Of a stretch of DNA of 64,000 bases, positions 27,525 to 36,438 are shown one piece after another. The translations under genes were made by a program, and so were the position numbers. The DNA lies in assembly GCF_002778315.1 (NCBI RefSeq), contig NZ_NESA01000001.1, positions 310,001 to 374,000 on the forward strand, given 5' to 3'. Under the pieces are notes generated by a model. It worked only from the letters and a program-made list of their open reading frames with translations. It searched no databases and had not been told where the DNA came from. Positions within the stretch are counted from its first letter, which is position 1; each line of letters begins with the position of its first letter. The stretch is from Limnohabitans sp. JirII-31 (GTDB taxonomy: Bacteria; Pseudomonadota; Gammaproteobacteria; Burkholderiales; Burkholderiaceae_C).

Positions 27525-28505
27525 ATGACACGTCGTCACTTTCTGCACACCGCCTTGGCCACGGCTGCGGGCTTGAGCACCACCACCTTGTGGGCGCAAA
27601 GCGCTGCATGGCCTGACAAACCCATCAAAGTGGTGTTGTCGCAGCCCCCAGGCTCGGGCCCCGACAACGTGGCGCGTTTGTTGGGCGACCGCATCAGCAA
27701 GCCCTTGGGTCAACCTTGGGTGATCGACAACAAACCCGGTGGTCAAAACATCATCGGTGCGCAGGCGGCAGCGCGTTCGCCGGCCGATGGTTACACCTTG
27801 TACTTCGCCACCACCGCAGCCTTGGTGACGAACAAACACCTGTTCAAGACCATGCCCTACGACCCACAGAAAGACTTTGTGCCGGTCGCCTTTGTGGCCA
27901 AGAGCCCGTTTGCGGTGTTGGTGAGGGCCGAATCACCCATTGCCTCGATCCAAGACCTGATCGCCCGTGCCAAAGCCACGCCGGGCAAGCTCTCGCTGGC
28001 CAATGAGGGCCCGCGCACCTTTGGCGGCATCATTGCGCGCCTCATCAATGCGCGTACCAAGATGGAAGCCAACTTGGTGTCTTACGCCTCGGTCAGCGTG
28101 GCGGTGCAAGACGTGTTGGGTGGACATGCTGAAGCCGTGGTGGCCGACTTGGCCTCGACCGCGCAACTGGTGCGCCAAGGCCGTCTGCGTTTGTTGGCTG
28201 TCACAGCGGGCAAGCGTGTGGCAGGTTGGGAGCAAGTCCCTGCCTTGTCTGAGCTGCTGCCCAACTTTGAAATGGTGGGCTGGTTTGCCTTGATGGCACC
28301 GACTGGTACCCCGGCGGCGGTGATTCAAAAGCTCAACGTCGAAGTCAACAAATTGTTGGCAGAGCCCGAGTTTGCGCAGCGCATGCTCACCATGGGCCCG
28401 ATTGCCGAGCCTTTGGGCGGAGCCGACAAGGCCGAAGCCTTCTTGAACCGTGAGCATGAGCGCTGGGCCGAAGTGGCCAAAGAGATTGGCCTGTTGCCCG
28501 AATAA
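27525..28505 (+). CDS. Bug/TctC receptor with Tat-like signal (4 of 10)
   Basis: 326 aa. The leader MTRRHFLHTALATAAG resembles a twin-arginine signal more than a plain Sec leader. The mature protein opens WPDKPIKVVLSQPPGSGPDN and has DGYTLYFATTA. GGAG is 6 bp before the ATG. It closes the aromatic operon, so the pathway is bracketed by two different Bug receptors. The usual glycine-rich ligand loop is changed (PPGSGPDN), which may mean a different ligand shape. Confidence 0.92.
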   Translation: MTRRHFLHTALATAAGLSTTTLWAQSAAWPDKPIKVVLSQPPGSGPDNVARLLGDRISKPLGQPWVIDNKPGGQNIIGAQAAARSPADGYTLYFATTAALVTNKHLFKTMPYDPQKDFVPVAFVAKSPFAVLVRAESPIASIQDLIARAKATPGKLSLANEGPRTFGGIIARLINARTKMEANLVSYASVSVAVQDVLGGHAEAVVADLASTAQLVRQGRLRLLAVTAGKRVAGWEQVPALSELLPNFEMVGWFALMAPTGTPAAVIQKLNVEVNKLLAEPEFAQRMLTMGPIAEPLGGADKAEAFLNREHERWAEVAKEIGLLPE

Positions 28506-28514
28506 CGCTGATCA

Positions 28515-28535
28515 AGGGCCCTCACGCAGGGCCCT
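28515..28535. terminator. GC-rich hairpin between convergent genes
   Basis: AGGGCCCT-CACGC-AGGGCCCT is a perfect 8-bp stem with a 5-base loop, 9 bp after the Bug stop and 12 bp before the end of the convergent ridA-like gene. It is well placed to end transcription from both directions, although no T tract follows. Confidence 0.6.
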
Positions 28536-28547
28536 GACTCCGAGCGC

Positions 28548-29060
28548 TTACTTCTTCTTGGCCATGCCCTCGGCCGAGCAGGGGTTCTCGGTTGAGCAGC
28601 GGTCGCCAATCACACCCACGGCTTGAATTTCAATTTCAATGCCGGGGCGTGCAAAGTTGGTCACGGTGATCAGGGCGCTGCCGGGGTAGTTGCCGTTTTG
28701 AAAAAAGTCTTTGCGCATTTCCACAAAGCGGTCGCCATAGCGTGACTCTTTGATGAACACCGTCATGCTCACGATGTTGGCCAAGCTGCCCCCAGCTTTG
28801 CGCATCACTTGGTCGATCTGCGACACCACTTGCTTGGTTTGCGCTTCAAAGTTGTTGGAAATATCTTTCCCGTCGTTGTCGCGGGTGGCGGTTTGCCCGG
28901 CCACCCAGACCGTCTTGCCGCCTTCGGTGATGACGCCGGGTGAGAAGGCACGCGACAACTGGAATGGTGTTTTTTCCATGTACTCGGCTGCAGAGGCAGC
29001 GGGGAGATAGCCAGCAGCCAGCGTCACAAACGCAAGAATCGATGCAGTGAATTTTTTCAT
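28548..29060 (-). CDS. Exported RidA-family protein
   Basis: 170 aa. A signal peptide (MKKFTASILAFVTLAAGYLP, ending near ASA) precedes a YjgF/YER057c/UK114 domain (~25-145). RidA proteins deaminate reactive enamine/imine intermediates in the cytoplasm, so a secreted member is unusual and its function is unknown. The strictly conserved arginine of active RidA usually lies in the segment PGSALITVTNFARPG. Here the position normally occupied by it reads as non-Arg, so deaminase activity is doubtful. The C terminus is cysteine-containing and lysine-rich. Divergently related to nothing; 76 bp downstream of a Bug gene on the same strand. Confidence 0.78.
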   Translation of the reverse strand: MKKFTASILAFVTLAAGYLPAASAAEYMEKTPFQLSRAFSPGVITEGGKTVWVAGQTATRDNDGKDISNNFEAQTKQVVSQIDQVMRKAGGSLANIVSMTVFIKESRYGDRFVEMRKDFFQNGNYPGSALITVTNFARPGIEIEIQAVGVIGDRCSTENPCSAEGMAKKK

Positions 29061-29136
29061 AGGGCTCTCTGTGTCAATGCATGGTCAAGATCAACCACCG
29101 CCCCAATGTAATTCAGACCGAGCGCCTTGACTGTGC

Positions 29137-30132
29137 TTACTCCGCCTGCACACCCGCCAGGCGAACGGCCTTGCGGGTTTGTTCAATGTCACGCGTCAAA
29201 AACTCGCGGAAAGCCTCGCCTGTGGTGCTGATTGGCACAGCGCCGTTCAGGGCAAACGCGTCGCGCAGCTCTTTGCTTTGCAAGGCTTGCGCCAGTTGAC
29301 GGCGCAGCAGATCGGTCACTTCGGCGGGCAGGCCTTTGGGGGCCATCAGCCCAATCCAGCTCGCAAACTCAAAACCAGGCAAGGTCTCGGCAATCGACGG
29401 CACCGCGCCCAGCGGCTGCGTGCCTTTGGGCATGCTGTGGCCCAGGGCTTTCAAGCGGCCGCCTTTGACCAGGGCCATGGCGGCGGGTGCGGGGGTGAGC
29501 GTCCAGTCGGTCTCGCCACTCACCACCGATCCCACCGATTGGCTGCCGCCTTTGTAGGGCACATGCAAGGCTTCAAAACCCGCCGCTGCACTCAAGGCCA
29601 CACCTGCCAAATGGCTTACCGAGCCCGGCCCGGCTGAGGCCATGTTGAACCTGCCGCCCTGTGCCTTGGCATAGGCCAAAAACTCCGACAGCTTGTTGAC
29701 GGGCAGGGAGGTGCGACACACCAGCACATTGGGTAACAAGGCGATGAGCGAGATCAGCTCGAAGTCTTTCAGCGGGTCGTAGTTGACCGCTTTTTGCAGC
29801 AGCGGGGCCACCGTGGTCGAGCTGCTTGACGCCACGATCAAGGTGTAGCCATCGGGGGTGGCGAACTTGCCTGCATCCATGCCCACAGCGCCTGCGGCAC
29901 CGGCCTTGTTGTCCACCACCATGGCTTGTCCCAACAGCGGGGTGAGCTGTTGACCCACCAGGCGACCCATGGTGTCGACCGAGCTGCCCGGCGCATTGGG
30001 CACGATCAAGCGCACCGGACGTGACGGGTAGCGTGGCGCTTGCGCCCACAGTGTGGCGGGGGCAGACAAACCAGCGCCACAGAGCAGGGCGCAAGACAAC
30101 AGTTGGCGGCGAAATGGATCGGCAGATGGCAT
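29137..30132 (-). CDS. Bug/TctC tripartite tricarboxylate receptor (5 of 10)
   Basis: 331 aa. The leader has FRRQLLSCALLCGAG (possibly Tat-dependent) and is cleaved near TLWAQ. The mature part opens YPSRPVRLIVPNAPGSSVDT, with DGYTLIVASSS later. AGGAG lies 6 bp before ATG 30132. It is on the same strand as the esterase and another Bug gene just upstream, separated from them by 42 bp, so the three may form one unit. Confidence 0.92.
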   Translation of the reverse strand: MPSADPFRRQLLSCALLCGAGLSAPATLWAQAPRYPSRPVRLIVPNAPGSSVDTMGRLVGQQLTPLLGQAMVVDNKAGAAGAVGMDAGKFATPDGYTLIVASSSSTTVAPLLQKAVNYDPLKDFELISLIALLPNVLVCRTSLPVNKLSEFLAYAKAQGGRFNMASAGPGSVSHLAGVALSAAAGFEALHVPYKGGSQSVGSVVSGETDWTLTPAPAAMALVKGGRLKALGHSMPKGTQPLGAVPSIAETLPGFEFASWIGLMAPKGLPAEVTDLLRRQLAQALQSKELRDAFALNGAVPISTTGEAFREFLTRDIEQTRKAVRLAGVQAE

Positions 30133-30174
30133 CCGTGACTCCTAGGTGTGTGGGGCCGATCTGGCGCAGTGGGC

Positions 30175-31053
30175 TCAGCCCTGCATCAGCTCTTGCAAAG
30201 CCTGCGCCATCAGGCCATCGGCTTGGGCAAAGGTTTCCAAAATTTCAAAATGGTTCAAACCCGTGCCCCATCGGAAGGTCAGTTCAACCTCTTGCCCAGA
30301 CAGGTCTTTGGCAAAGTCACGCGCCTGGCGCTTGAACTCAGGTGACTCTTTGTCGCCACACAGCAACATCACGGGCATGGTGAATTTGCGTAAGTGCCTC
30401 TGCGGGCTCAATGCATAGACGTTCTCGTCTGTGAAGGCCACGTACTGGCTGCGTGCCGACAGGCGCACCGGCTCCAGGTCGTACATGCCACTGCAACACA
30501 ACAAACCATGGATGGGGGTGTGGGCCAAGCCCTCTTGTGCCCAGTTGTGTGTGGCCAAGCAGGCGGCCAGGTGTGCGCCTGACGAATGGCCCACCACGTA
30601 AATGCGTTCTGGGTCTGCCCCCATCGCCGCTGCGTGCTGAGCCGTGAAAGCCAGGGCGCGCTGCAATTGTTCGGCCAGGGTCATCAAGCGACCTTCGACG
30701 TCGGTGACGGCTGCAAAGTCTGGAATCACCACATGTGCCCCACGCTTGAGCAGCCATGCCACGGCCATCGCATAGTCCTGCGCCTGACCACGTCGCCACG
30801 CGCCGCCATGGATGAAAAAAACCAGCGGCGCGTTGGCGTTTGGGCTGGGGTACCAATCCAACGCTTCTATGGGGGTGGGGCCGTAGGCCATGTGCTGCAC
30901 CTGCGTGCCTTGTGCATGCACGTACGCACGCGCTTCGGCGCTGCGCGCGGCACAACGTGCCATCACCTCCACCATGTTGGGGGCATGTTGGGTCTGGTCA
31001 TAGGCCCAGTCGAGTTGGTCTTGCGTCAAGTCTCGCCAGATGGTTGTTTTCAT
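30175..31053 (-). CDS. Alpha/beta hydrolase (esterase/arylformamidase-like)
   Basis: 292 aa. The oxyanion-hole motif HGGAWRRG and nucleophile elbow GHSSGAH are clear, and a late NHFEI supplies the likely catalytic His. This pattern fits COG0657/kynurenine-formamidase-like hydrolases that cut small esters or amides. ATG 31053 overlaps the stop of the upstream Bug gene by 4 bases (ATGA), so receptor and enzyme are translationally coupled. That suggests the hydrolase acts on the imported compound or its ester. Confidence 0.85.
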   Translation of the reverse strand: MKTTIWRDLTQDQLDWAYDQTQHAPNMVEVMARCAARSAEARAYVHAQGTQVQHMAYGPTPIEALDWYPSPNANAPLVFFIHGGAWRRGQAQDYAMAVAWLLKRGAHVVIPDFAAVTDVEGRLMTLAEQLQRALAFTAQHAAAMGADPERIYVVGHSSGAHLAACLATHNWAQEGLAHTPIHGLLCCSGMYDLEPVRLSARSQYVAFTDENVYALSPQRHLRKFTMPVMLLCGDKESPEFKRQARDFAKDLSGQEVELTFRWGTGLNHFEILETFAQADGLMAQALQELMQG

Positions 31054-32015
31054 TCGATCACTGCTCCTGATGCTTTGATGGTGGTTCTGCGGGAAGCACT
31101 TTCGCTGCGGATGTGGCGACGAAACTCGTCCGGTCCCAAACCCACAAAGTCGTACGACTTGCCTTCGATCTCTTTGCTGCGAAAGTCGGGCTCGCTGATC
31201 ACCGCCAAGATATCGCGGTGCATGCGATTGACCAGGGCAGGCGCAAAGCTGGCTGGTGCAAACACGCCCACCCAGACATTGGCATCCACTTCTGGAAAAC
31301 CCAACTCGGTCATGGTGGGCACATCGGGGTAGGCCGCTGCACGGGTTTTGCCGCCATAGGCCAAAGGCTTGATGCGCTTGCTGGCAATGTGGGGGCGTGC
31401 CGACACAATGCCCGACCACGTGAGCGGCACTTCGCCACTGACCACAGCGGTCACCGCCTGCGGAATGCCGCGGTAAGGAATGTGCACGATGAACACGCCC
31501 GCTTTTTGTTTGAGCATCTCGGTGGCCAGCTGCGGTTGGCTACCCGGCCCATACGACGCGTACGACAAAGACCCGGGCTTGGCTTTGGCCATGGCCAGCA
31601 ATTCTTTGAGGTTGTTGGCAGGCAGGCTGGCGTTGGCCACCAGCATTTGGCTGAACGCCACCAGTTGCGTCACAGGCGCAAAGTCTTTGTCAGCGTCGTA
31701 GGGCAGCTTGCTGTAGAGATGTGGGTTGATGGTGAAGGTGGCATCGGTGGTGAACAGCAAGGTGTGGTTGTCCGTGGACTTGGCCACCGCTTCGGTGCCA
31801 ATCAAGGTGTTGGCGCCGGGGCGGTTGTCGATGGTGATGGGCTGCTGCCATTTGTCTTGCAAGCGTTGGGCCAGGGCCCGTGCCATCACATCCACGCCGC
31901 CGCCTGCGGGGTAGGGCACGATGAGTTTGACGGGGCGTGTGGGCCACTCTTGCGCGCTTGCTGAACCTGCGGCCACACAGAGCGCCGCGAACAAAACCGC
32001 CATCCAATGTTTCAT
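31050..32015 (-). CDS. Bug/TctC tripartite tricarboxylate receptor (6 of 10)
   Basis: 321 aa with a signal peptide (MKHWMAVLFAALCVAAGSAS) and mature opening EWPTRPVKLIVPYPAGGGVD. ATG 32015 is chosen over an open frame reaching 32159, which lies in the promoter region shared with the divergent hydrolase gene. The stop overlaps the start of the following esterase gene, making a receptor-enzyme pair. Confidence 0.93.
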   Translation of the reverse strand: MKHWMAVLFAALCVAAGSASAQEWPTRPVKLIVPYPAGGGVDVMARALAQRLQDKWQQPITIDNRPGANTLIGTEAVAKSTDNHTLLFTTDATFTINPHLYSKLPYDADKDFAPVTQLVAFSQMLVANASLPANNLKELLAMAKAKPGSLSYASYGPGSQPQLATEMLKQKAGVFIVHIPYRGIPQAVTAVVSGEVPLTWSGIVSARPHIASKRIKPLAYGGKTRAAAYPDVPTMTELGFPEVDANVWVGVFAPASFAPALVNRMHRDILAVISEPDFRSKEIEGKSYDFVGLGPDEFRRHIRSESASRRTTIKASGAVIE

Positions 32016-32090
32016 GTGTGTATCCAAATACCAAAGGTTAGGATGCGGCCCAACGTCCAAGCACCCACAGAACTCAAATCGGCCCCGATC

Positions 32091-32954
32091 ATGACACACC
32101 CCATGGCCTTTCCTTCTCTGCCTGAAGTGCGATTTGCACGTATCCCGCAAGAGTCCCAAGCACGCTACTTGGGCGACCGCTTCTCTTACATCGAAGCTGG
32201 ACCTGCGGATGCGCCGTGTGTGTTGTTTTTACATGGCATTGGCAGCAATGCCACCTACTTTCGCTTTCAATTTGCGTCACTGAGCCATCGCTTTCGCGTG
32301 GTGGCCTGGAACGCACCCGGCTACTGGATGAGCGACAACTTGAAGACCGAGCACCCCAGCGATGCCGACTACGCACAGGCCGTGGCGGACTTTACCCAGG
32401 CATTGGACATCCATGACATGGTGTTGTGCGGCAACTCGTTTGGTTCGGTGGTGGCGCAGGCCTTTGCCATACGTCACCCGCAGCGCGTGCAGCGTTTGGT
32501 CTTGACGGGCACAGGCGTGGGCCAAAAGCAGCTCAGTGCACAACGGCGCGAAGCCTTTGAGGCACGGGCCCGACGCATACGCTTGGGTAGCTACCAATAC
32601 GGTGATGCGGGGGTGGACAACCTGGTGGGGCCTCACGCCTCGCCCGCGTTGCGGGCCATGTTGGTGGCCGTCACGCGCGGCACGCAAGCGGCGGGCTTGT
32701 TGCGGGCGGTGTCATTCAGATTGAGCGACTTTTACACGCCTGATGTCGCAGCCGCTCTCACCATGCCCGTGTTGCTGGTGCAGGGCAGCGAAGACCGCAC
32801 CAACCCCAGACAAGACAATGCCGACCTTCTCTTGCCCCAATTGCCGCATGGGCGATTGGTTGAGTTGGTCGGCATTGGGCATTTGCCCGAGGTGGAAGCC
32901 CCGGACACCTTCCATCAGTTGCTGGAGAGTTTCCTCAGCTCACTTGACCAGTAG
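32091..32954 (+). CDS. Alpha/beta hydrolase fold enzyme
   Basis: 287 aa. It has the oxyanion segment FLHGIGSNATYF, the nucleophile elbow GNSFGS, the acid in QGSEDRTNP and the catalytic His in GIGHLPEVE. It resembles C-C bond (meta-cleavage product) hydrolases and related carboxylesterases; the substrate cannot be told. It is divergent from the Bug-esterase pair across 75 bp and convergent with the stress-protein gene, overlapping that gene's end by 15 bp. Confidence 0.83.
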   Translation: MTHPMAFPSLPEVRFARIPQESQARYLGDRFSYIEAGPADAPCVLFLHGIGSNATYFRFQFASLSHRFRVVAWNAPGYWMSDNLKTEHPSDADYAQAVADFTQALDIHDMVLCGNSFGSVVAQAFAIRHPQRVQRLVLTGTGVGQKQLSAQRREAFEARARRIRLGSYQYGDAGVDNLVGPHASPALRAMLVAVTRGTQAAGLLRAVSFRLSDFYTPDVAAALTMPVLLVQGSEDRTNPRQDNADLLLPQLPHGRLVELVGIGHLPEVEAPDTFHQLLESFLSSLDQ

Positions 32955-33365
32955 CACCGGCACTTTGGCCACAGCCAGTACCTTGTGAGCCACCGAGCCC
33001 ACCACCAAGTCTTTGATGGATGAGCGGCCTTTGGAGCCCATCACGATCATGTCGAACTTGCCCGATTCGGACTCGGCCTTGATTTGATCGGCAGGGTGAC
33101 CATAGCGAATCACCATGTCGTGGGCCACGCCCATTTTGTCGAACAGCTTTTGTGCGCTGCCAATGTCTTTCTCGCTCAGCCCGCGCAGGTAGTCGCTGAC
33201 CGCGTCTTTGGGCACGTATTTTTTGAAATGTTTCAAAGCCGTGTCGTCATGCACAGAAATGATCGTGATGTGACTTTTGCCCTTGAGTGACGCAGCCAAT
33301 GTGGCGGCGTACTTGGCGCCAGACAGCGAATTTTTTGAACCATCGATCGCGACTAAAAGCTTCAT
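32940..33365 (-). CDS. Universal stress protein, UspA family
   Basis: 141 aa single-domain Usp. It starts MKLLVAIDGSKNS and carries the ATP-binding motif GSKGRSSIKDLVVGSVA (G-x2-G-x9-G-[ST]). AAGGAG is 6 bp before ATG 33365; the longer frame to 33416 adds non-native residues. Such proteins help survival under stress or low oxygen. A near-consensus FNR/ANR box with a matching -10 lies upstream, so oxygen control is likely. Confidence 0.92.
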   Translation of the reverse strand: MKLLVAIDGSKNSLSGAKYAATLAASLKGKSHITIISVHDDTALKHFKKYVPKDAVSDYLRGLSEKDIGSAQKLFDKMGVAHDMVIRYGHPADQIKAESESGKFDMIVMGSKGRSSIKDLVVGSVAHKVLAVAKVPVLLVK

Positions 33366-33386
33366 GCGTTGCTCCTTGGAAATGAG

Positions 33387-33435
33387 TTGGTGAACTATAG
33401 AGTGAATAAACAGCACCTTGCGTGATCTTGATCAA
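33387..33435 (-). promoter_or_regulatory. FNR/ANR-type class II promoter of the usp gene
   Basis: GTGAT-CTTG-ATCAA at 33422-33435 matches the FNR consensus TTGAT-N4-ATCAA at nine of ten positions. On the minus strand TATAGT at 33399-33394 is a good -10. If transcription starts near 33387, the box is centred at -41.5, the exact spacing of class II FNR-activated promoters. The transcript would begin about 20 bp before the usp start codon. The start site is calculated, not measured. Confidence 0.65.
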
Positions 33436-33516
33436 ACTAACTTGAATCAAGATTCGATGAAGATGCTGTGTTTGCCCCTTTGCTCCAGAAATTCAGATGT
33501 GCTGACTCTGCGCCGC

Positions 33517-34551
33517 TTATTTCTTGCGAGCAGCAATGGCTTTTTCAGCCATGTCCACCAGCTCGACGCCGACGGTCTTTTTCCACTTCTCGTACACGGG
33601 GCGAGTGACTTTCACAAACGCGTCGCGTTCGGCAGGAGTGAGTTGGGTCACAGTCACGCCCATGGCAGCAATGTCTTTGAGCACCGGTTTGTCGGCTTCG
33701 ATCAAGCCTTTGCGGGCCATGGCAATTTCTTGATGACCGGCATCGATGGCGGCTTGGCGCACGATGGCTTGGTCAGCCGCGGTCCATGAGTTCCAAATCT
33801 CTTTGTTCACCACAAAGATCAGCGGATCGGCCATGTAGCCCCAAGTGGTGACGAATTTTTGACCCACGGTGTGCATCTTGAGCACCGTGAATAAGAACAA
33901 GGGGTTTTCTTGACCATCCACCGCGCCGCTTGAGAGGGCGGGTTGCGCATCGGCCCAGCTCATTTGCGTGGGATTGGCTCCCATGGCGCTGAACATGTCC
34001 GAGAAGATGGGCGAACCCACCACACGAATCTTCATGCCCTTGAGGTCTTCGGGCGACTTGATCACGCGCTTGGAGTTGGTCACTTCGCGGTAGCCGTTCT
34101 CACCCCAGGCCAGTGGCATCACGCCAGACTTGTCGAGGGTTTGAAAAATCTTCTTTCCCACCTCGCCTTGCGTCAGCGCGTCCAGCGCAGCGTAGTCGGG
34201 CATCAAAAAGGGCAGCGAGAACAAATTGAGTTCTTTCACCTGGGGAGACCAGTTGATGGTCGAGCCCACCGCCATGTCGATCACACCTTGGCGCAGGGCG
34301 CTGAACTCGCGCGTTTGGTCGCCTTGAATCAGCGACACACCGGGGTAGAGCTTGATGTTGATGCGCCCCTGCGTGCGCTCTTTCACCATGTCGGCCCACA
34401 GCTTGCCCGCTTGTCCCCAAGGGGTGGGAGGGCCCAGCACCAGTGACATGCGGTACTCAGCTTTGTAGGTTTGTGCCGGTGCGGCCACCGAGAAGGCGGC
34501 CAGCGCGGTGGCCGCAGCCAACACGCTCACGAGAGTTCGACGAAGTTTCAT
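33517..34551 (-). CDS. dctP: TRAP transporter solute-binding protein DctP
   Basis: 344 aa periplasmic receptor with signal peptide (MKLRRTLVSVLAAATALAAF, ending SVAAPAQ). The TRAP family signature appears around SPEDLKGMKIRVVGSPIFSD, which includes the conserved arginine that binds the substrate carboxylate. AAGGAG lies before ATG 34551. It is the last gene of the E1-TRAP operon, 34 bp after dctM. The ligand is probably a small organic acid handled by the E1 enzyme. Confidence 0.92.
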   Translation of the reverse strand: MKLRRTLVSVLAAATALAAFSVAAPAQTYKAEYRMSLVLGPPTPWGQAGKLWADMVKERTQGRINIKLYPGVSLIQGDQTREFSALRQGVIDMAVGSTINWSPQVKELNLFSLPFLMPDYAALDALTQGEVGKKIFQTLDKSGVMPLAWGENGYREVTNSKRVIKSPEDLKGMKIRVVGSPIFSDMFSAMGANPTQMSWADAQPALSSGAVDGQENPLFLFTVLKMHTVGQKFVTTWGYMADPLIFVVNKEIWNSWTAADQAIVRQAAIDAGHQEIAMARKGLIEADKPVLKDIAAMGVTVTQLTPAERDAFVKVTRPVYEKWKKTVGVELVDMAEKAIAARKK

Positions 34552-34585
34552 GAATGTCTCCTTATAAAAATCAACGGTCGCAAAA

Positions 34586-35884
34586 TCAGTAGCCCATGTA
34601 ACGCGGCAGCCACAAGGCCAACTCTGGCCAAGCGATGACGGCCACCATCACCAAGAACATCGAAAACAGCATCCAGCCAACCCAGCGCACGGTCTCCTCC
34701 ATGCGCACGCCCGCAATGCGGCAAGACACCATCAGGTTCACCGCCAACGGGGGCGTGAACTGACCCAGCGCCACTTTGAGTGTGAGGATGACGCCAAACC
34801 ACACCGGGTCCCATTTGTAGAACTGCACGATGGGCCACAGCAAGGGCACAAAAATCAAAAAGATCGACACGCCGTCCAAGAACATGCCCACGGTGATGAG
34901 CATCAAGATCAACAAGGCCAACACACCGTACTCGCCCAGCCCAGAGTTAACGATGGCTTGGGTGATCGGGTCGATCACGCCCAGTGTGGACAACGAGTAG
35001 GCAAAGATGCCCGCCAGCGACACCACTAGCAAGATGATGGCCGACAACTCCCCCGACTCGCGCAAGATGACAAACAGGTCGCGAACTGCAATGGTGCGGT
35101 GAATCACCATGCCCACAAACAAGCCGTAGAACACGGCCACCACAGCCGCTTCGGTGGGGGTGAACCAACCGGCACGCATGCCACCCAAAATCAGCACCGG
35201 TGCGGCCAAGCCCCACGAGGCTTCGCGCAGGCTTTGCCAAAACGGGGGGCGTGGCAGGCTGGCCTCCAGCGCACCCATCTTGTGTTTGCGCGCCATCCAC
35301 ACGGTGGGGATGATCAAGGCCAAACCGGCCAACACCCCCGGCACCATGCCCGCGGCAAACAGCGCAGGCACCGAAGCCCCTGGCACCAACACCGAATACA
35401 CGATGAAGGCCACCGAAGGCGGAATCAAGATGTCGGTGGCAGCCGCAGCCCCCACCACACTGGCCGAAAAAGCCGCTGGGTAACCGGCCCGCGACATGGC
35501 CGAAATCATCACCGCGCCTACCGCGGCTGCATTGGCCGGACCAGAGCCCGAGATGCCGCCCAAGAACATGGCCACCACAATTGCCACCAAGGGCAACATG
35601 CCGGGACCCCGCCCCACCATGGCCACGGCAAAGTTCACCAGCCGCAAGGCCACGCCCGAGCGGTCAAAGATGGAGCCCACCAACACAAACATCGGAATCG
35701 CCAGCAAGGGGTACTTGCCCAGACCCGCGTAAAAGTTTTGCGGCACGGCCAACAGGCCAAACCATTGCGCATCGGCATTGGCCAAGGCAATGCAGGCGGC
35801 ACCCGCCAGACCCAAGGCCGCGCCGATGGGCACGCCCATCAGCATCATCACCACAAAGGCGGTAAACAGCAGGGTGGGGATCAT
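34586..35884 (-). CDS. dctM: TRAP transporter large permease DctM
   Basis: 432 aa, twelve or more hydrophobic segments, starting MIPTLLFTAFVVMMLMGVPI. The family hallmarks FVLVGSIFDRSG, GGISGSGPANAAAVG and IPPSVAFIVYSVL are present. ATG 35884 overlaps the dctQ stop (ATGA). With the small permease it forms the Na+-driven membrane unit of the TRAP system. Confidence 0.93.
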   Translation of the reverse strand: MIPTLLFTAFVVMMLMGVPIGAALGLAGAACIALANADAQWFGLLAVPQNFYAGLGKYPLLAIPMFVLVGSIFDRSGVALRLVNFAVAMVGRGPGMLPLVAIVVAMFLGGISGSGPANAAAVGAVMISAMSRAGYPAAFSASVVGAAAATDILIPPSVAFIVYSVLVPGASVPALFAAGMVPGVLAGLALIIPTVWMARKHKMGALEASLPRPPFWQSLREASWGLAAPVLILGGMRAGWFTPTEAAVVAVFYGLFVGMVIHRTIAVRDLFVILRESGELSAIILLVVSLAGIFAYSLSTLGVIDPITQAIVNSGLGEYGVLALLILMLITVGMFLDGVSIFLIFVPLLWPIVQFYKWDPVWFGVILTLKVALGQFTPPLAVNLMVSCRIAGVRMEETVRWVGWMLFSMFLVMVAVIAWPELALWLPRYMGY

Positions 35885-36438
35885 GCGCGACGCCCCCGAC
35901 GGATGAACAGACCCAAGGCACGGCCTGCAATGGCCACCGACATGATCGGCAGCCAGATGGTGTACCACCACTGCGGCACGCCAATTCCCGGTGAGGTTTC
36001 GCCAAAGCGGATGTCGTCCCACACCATGCGCGTGCTGAGCACCGCGATCAGGGCGAACAACACAAACACCATCAGCGCGCCAAATCGTGCCAGCGCGCGC
36101 TGGCGTGCAGGCGAGCCACTGTCGGCAAAGTACTCGATGCGAATTTGGCGGTTGCGCGCCACCGACGCCGAGCCCGCCACCAAGGCCAGCACGATCATCA
36201 GAAACACCGAGAACTCCTCGGTCCAAGCAAACGACTGGTTGGTGAAGTAGCGCACCAACACATTGCCAAAGGTGATCAAGGCCAACAGCCCCATCACGAT
36301 GACGGTGAGCCAGTCTTCAATTCTTAGGGGGATGACGGTGACTTCGTCTTGTGCAGACGGGTCCGGCACTTCAAGGGGCAAGTGCGTTGGGTCGTGGGGA
36401 TGTGTCATGAGAGGAGAGCGGTTCAATCTGAAAATCAC
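35881..36438 (-). CDS. dctQ: TRAP transporter small permease DctQ
   Basis: 185 aa with four hydrophobic segments; the segment SFAWTEEFSVFLMIVLALV is the classic DctQ signature. Two starts are possible. GTG 36438 overlaps the E1-beta stop by 4 bases (GTGA), and ATG 36408 gives 175 aa. Neither has a clear Shine-Dalgarno; the coupled GTG is preferred because dctM uses the same overlap style. This overlap physically ties a transporter to a dehydrogenase gene. Confidence 0.88.
   Translation of the reverse strand: MIFRLNRSPLMTHPHDPTHLPLEVPDPSAQDEVTVIPLRIEDWLTVIVMGLLALITFGNVLVRYFTNQSFAWTEEFSVFLMIVLALVAGSASVARNRQIRIEYFADSGSPARQRALARFGALMVFVLFALIAVLSTRMVWDDIRFGETSPGIGVPQWWYTIWLPIMSVAIAGRALGLFIRRGRRA

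Noticed and set aside
35099-36250. 383-codon plus-strand frame opposite dctM and dctQ
   Set aside because: Reads as His/Gly/Gln-rich antisense of membrane-protein codons; the minus strand has complete DctM and DctQ signatures.
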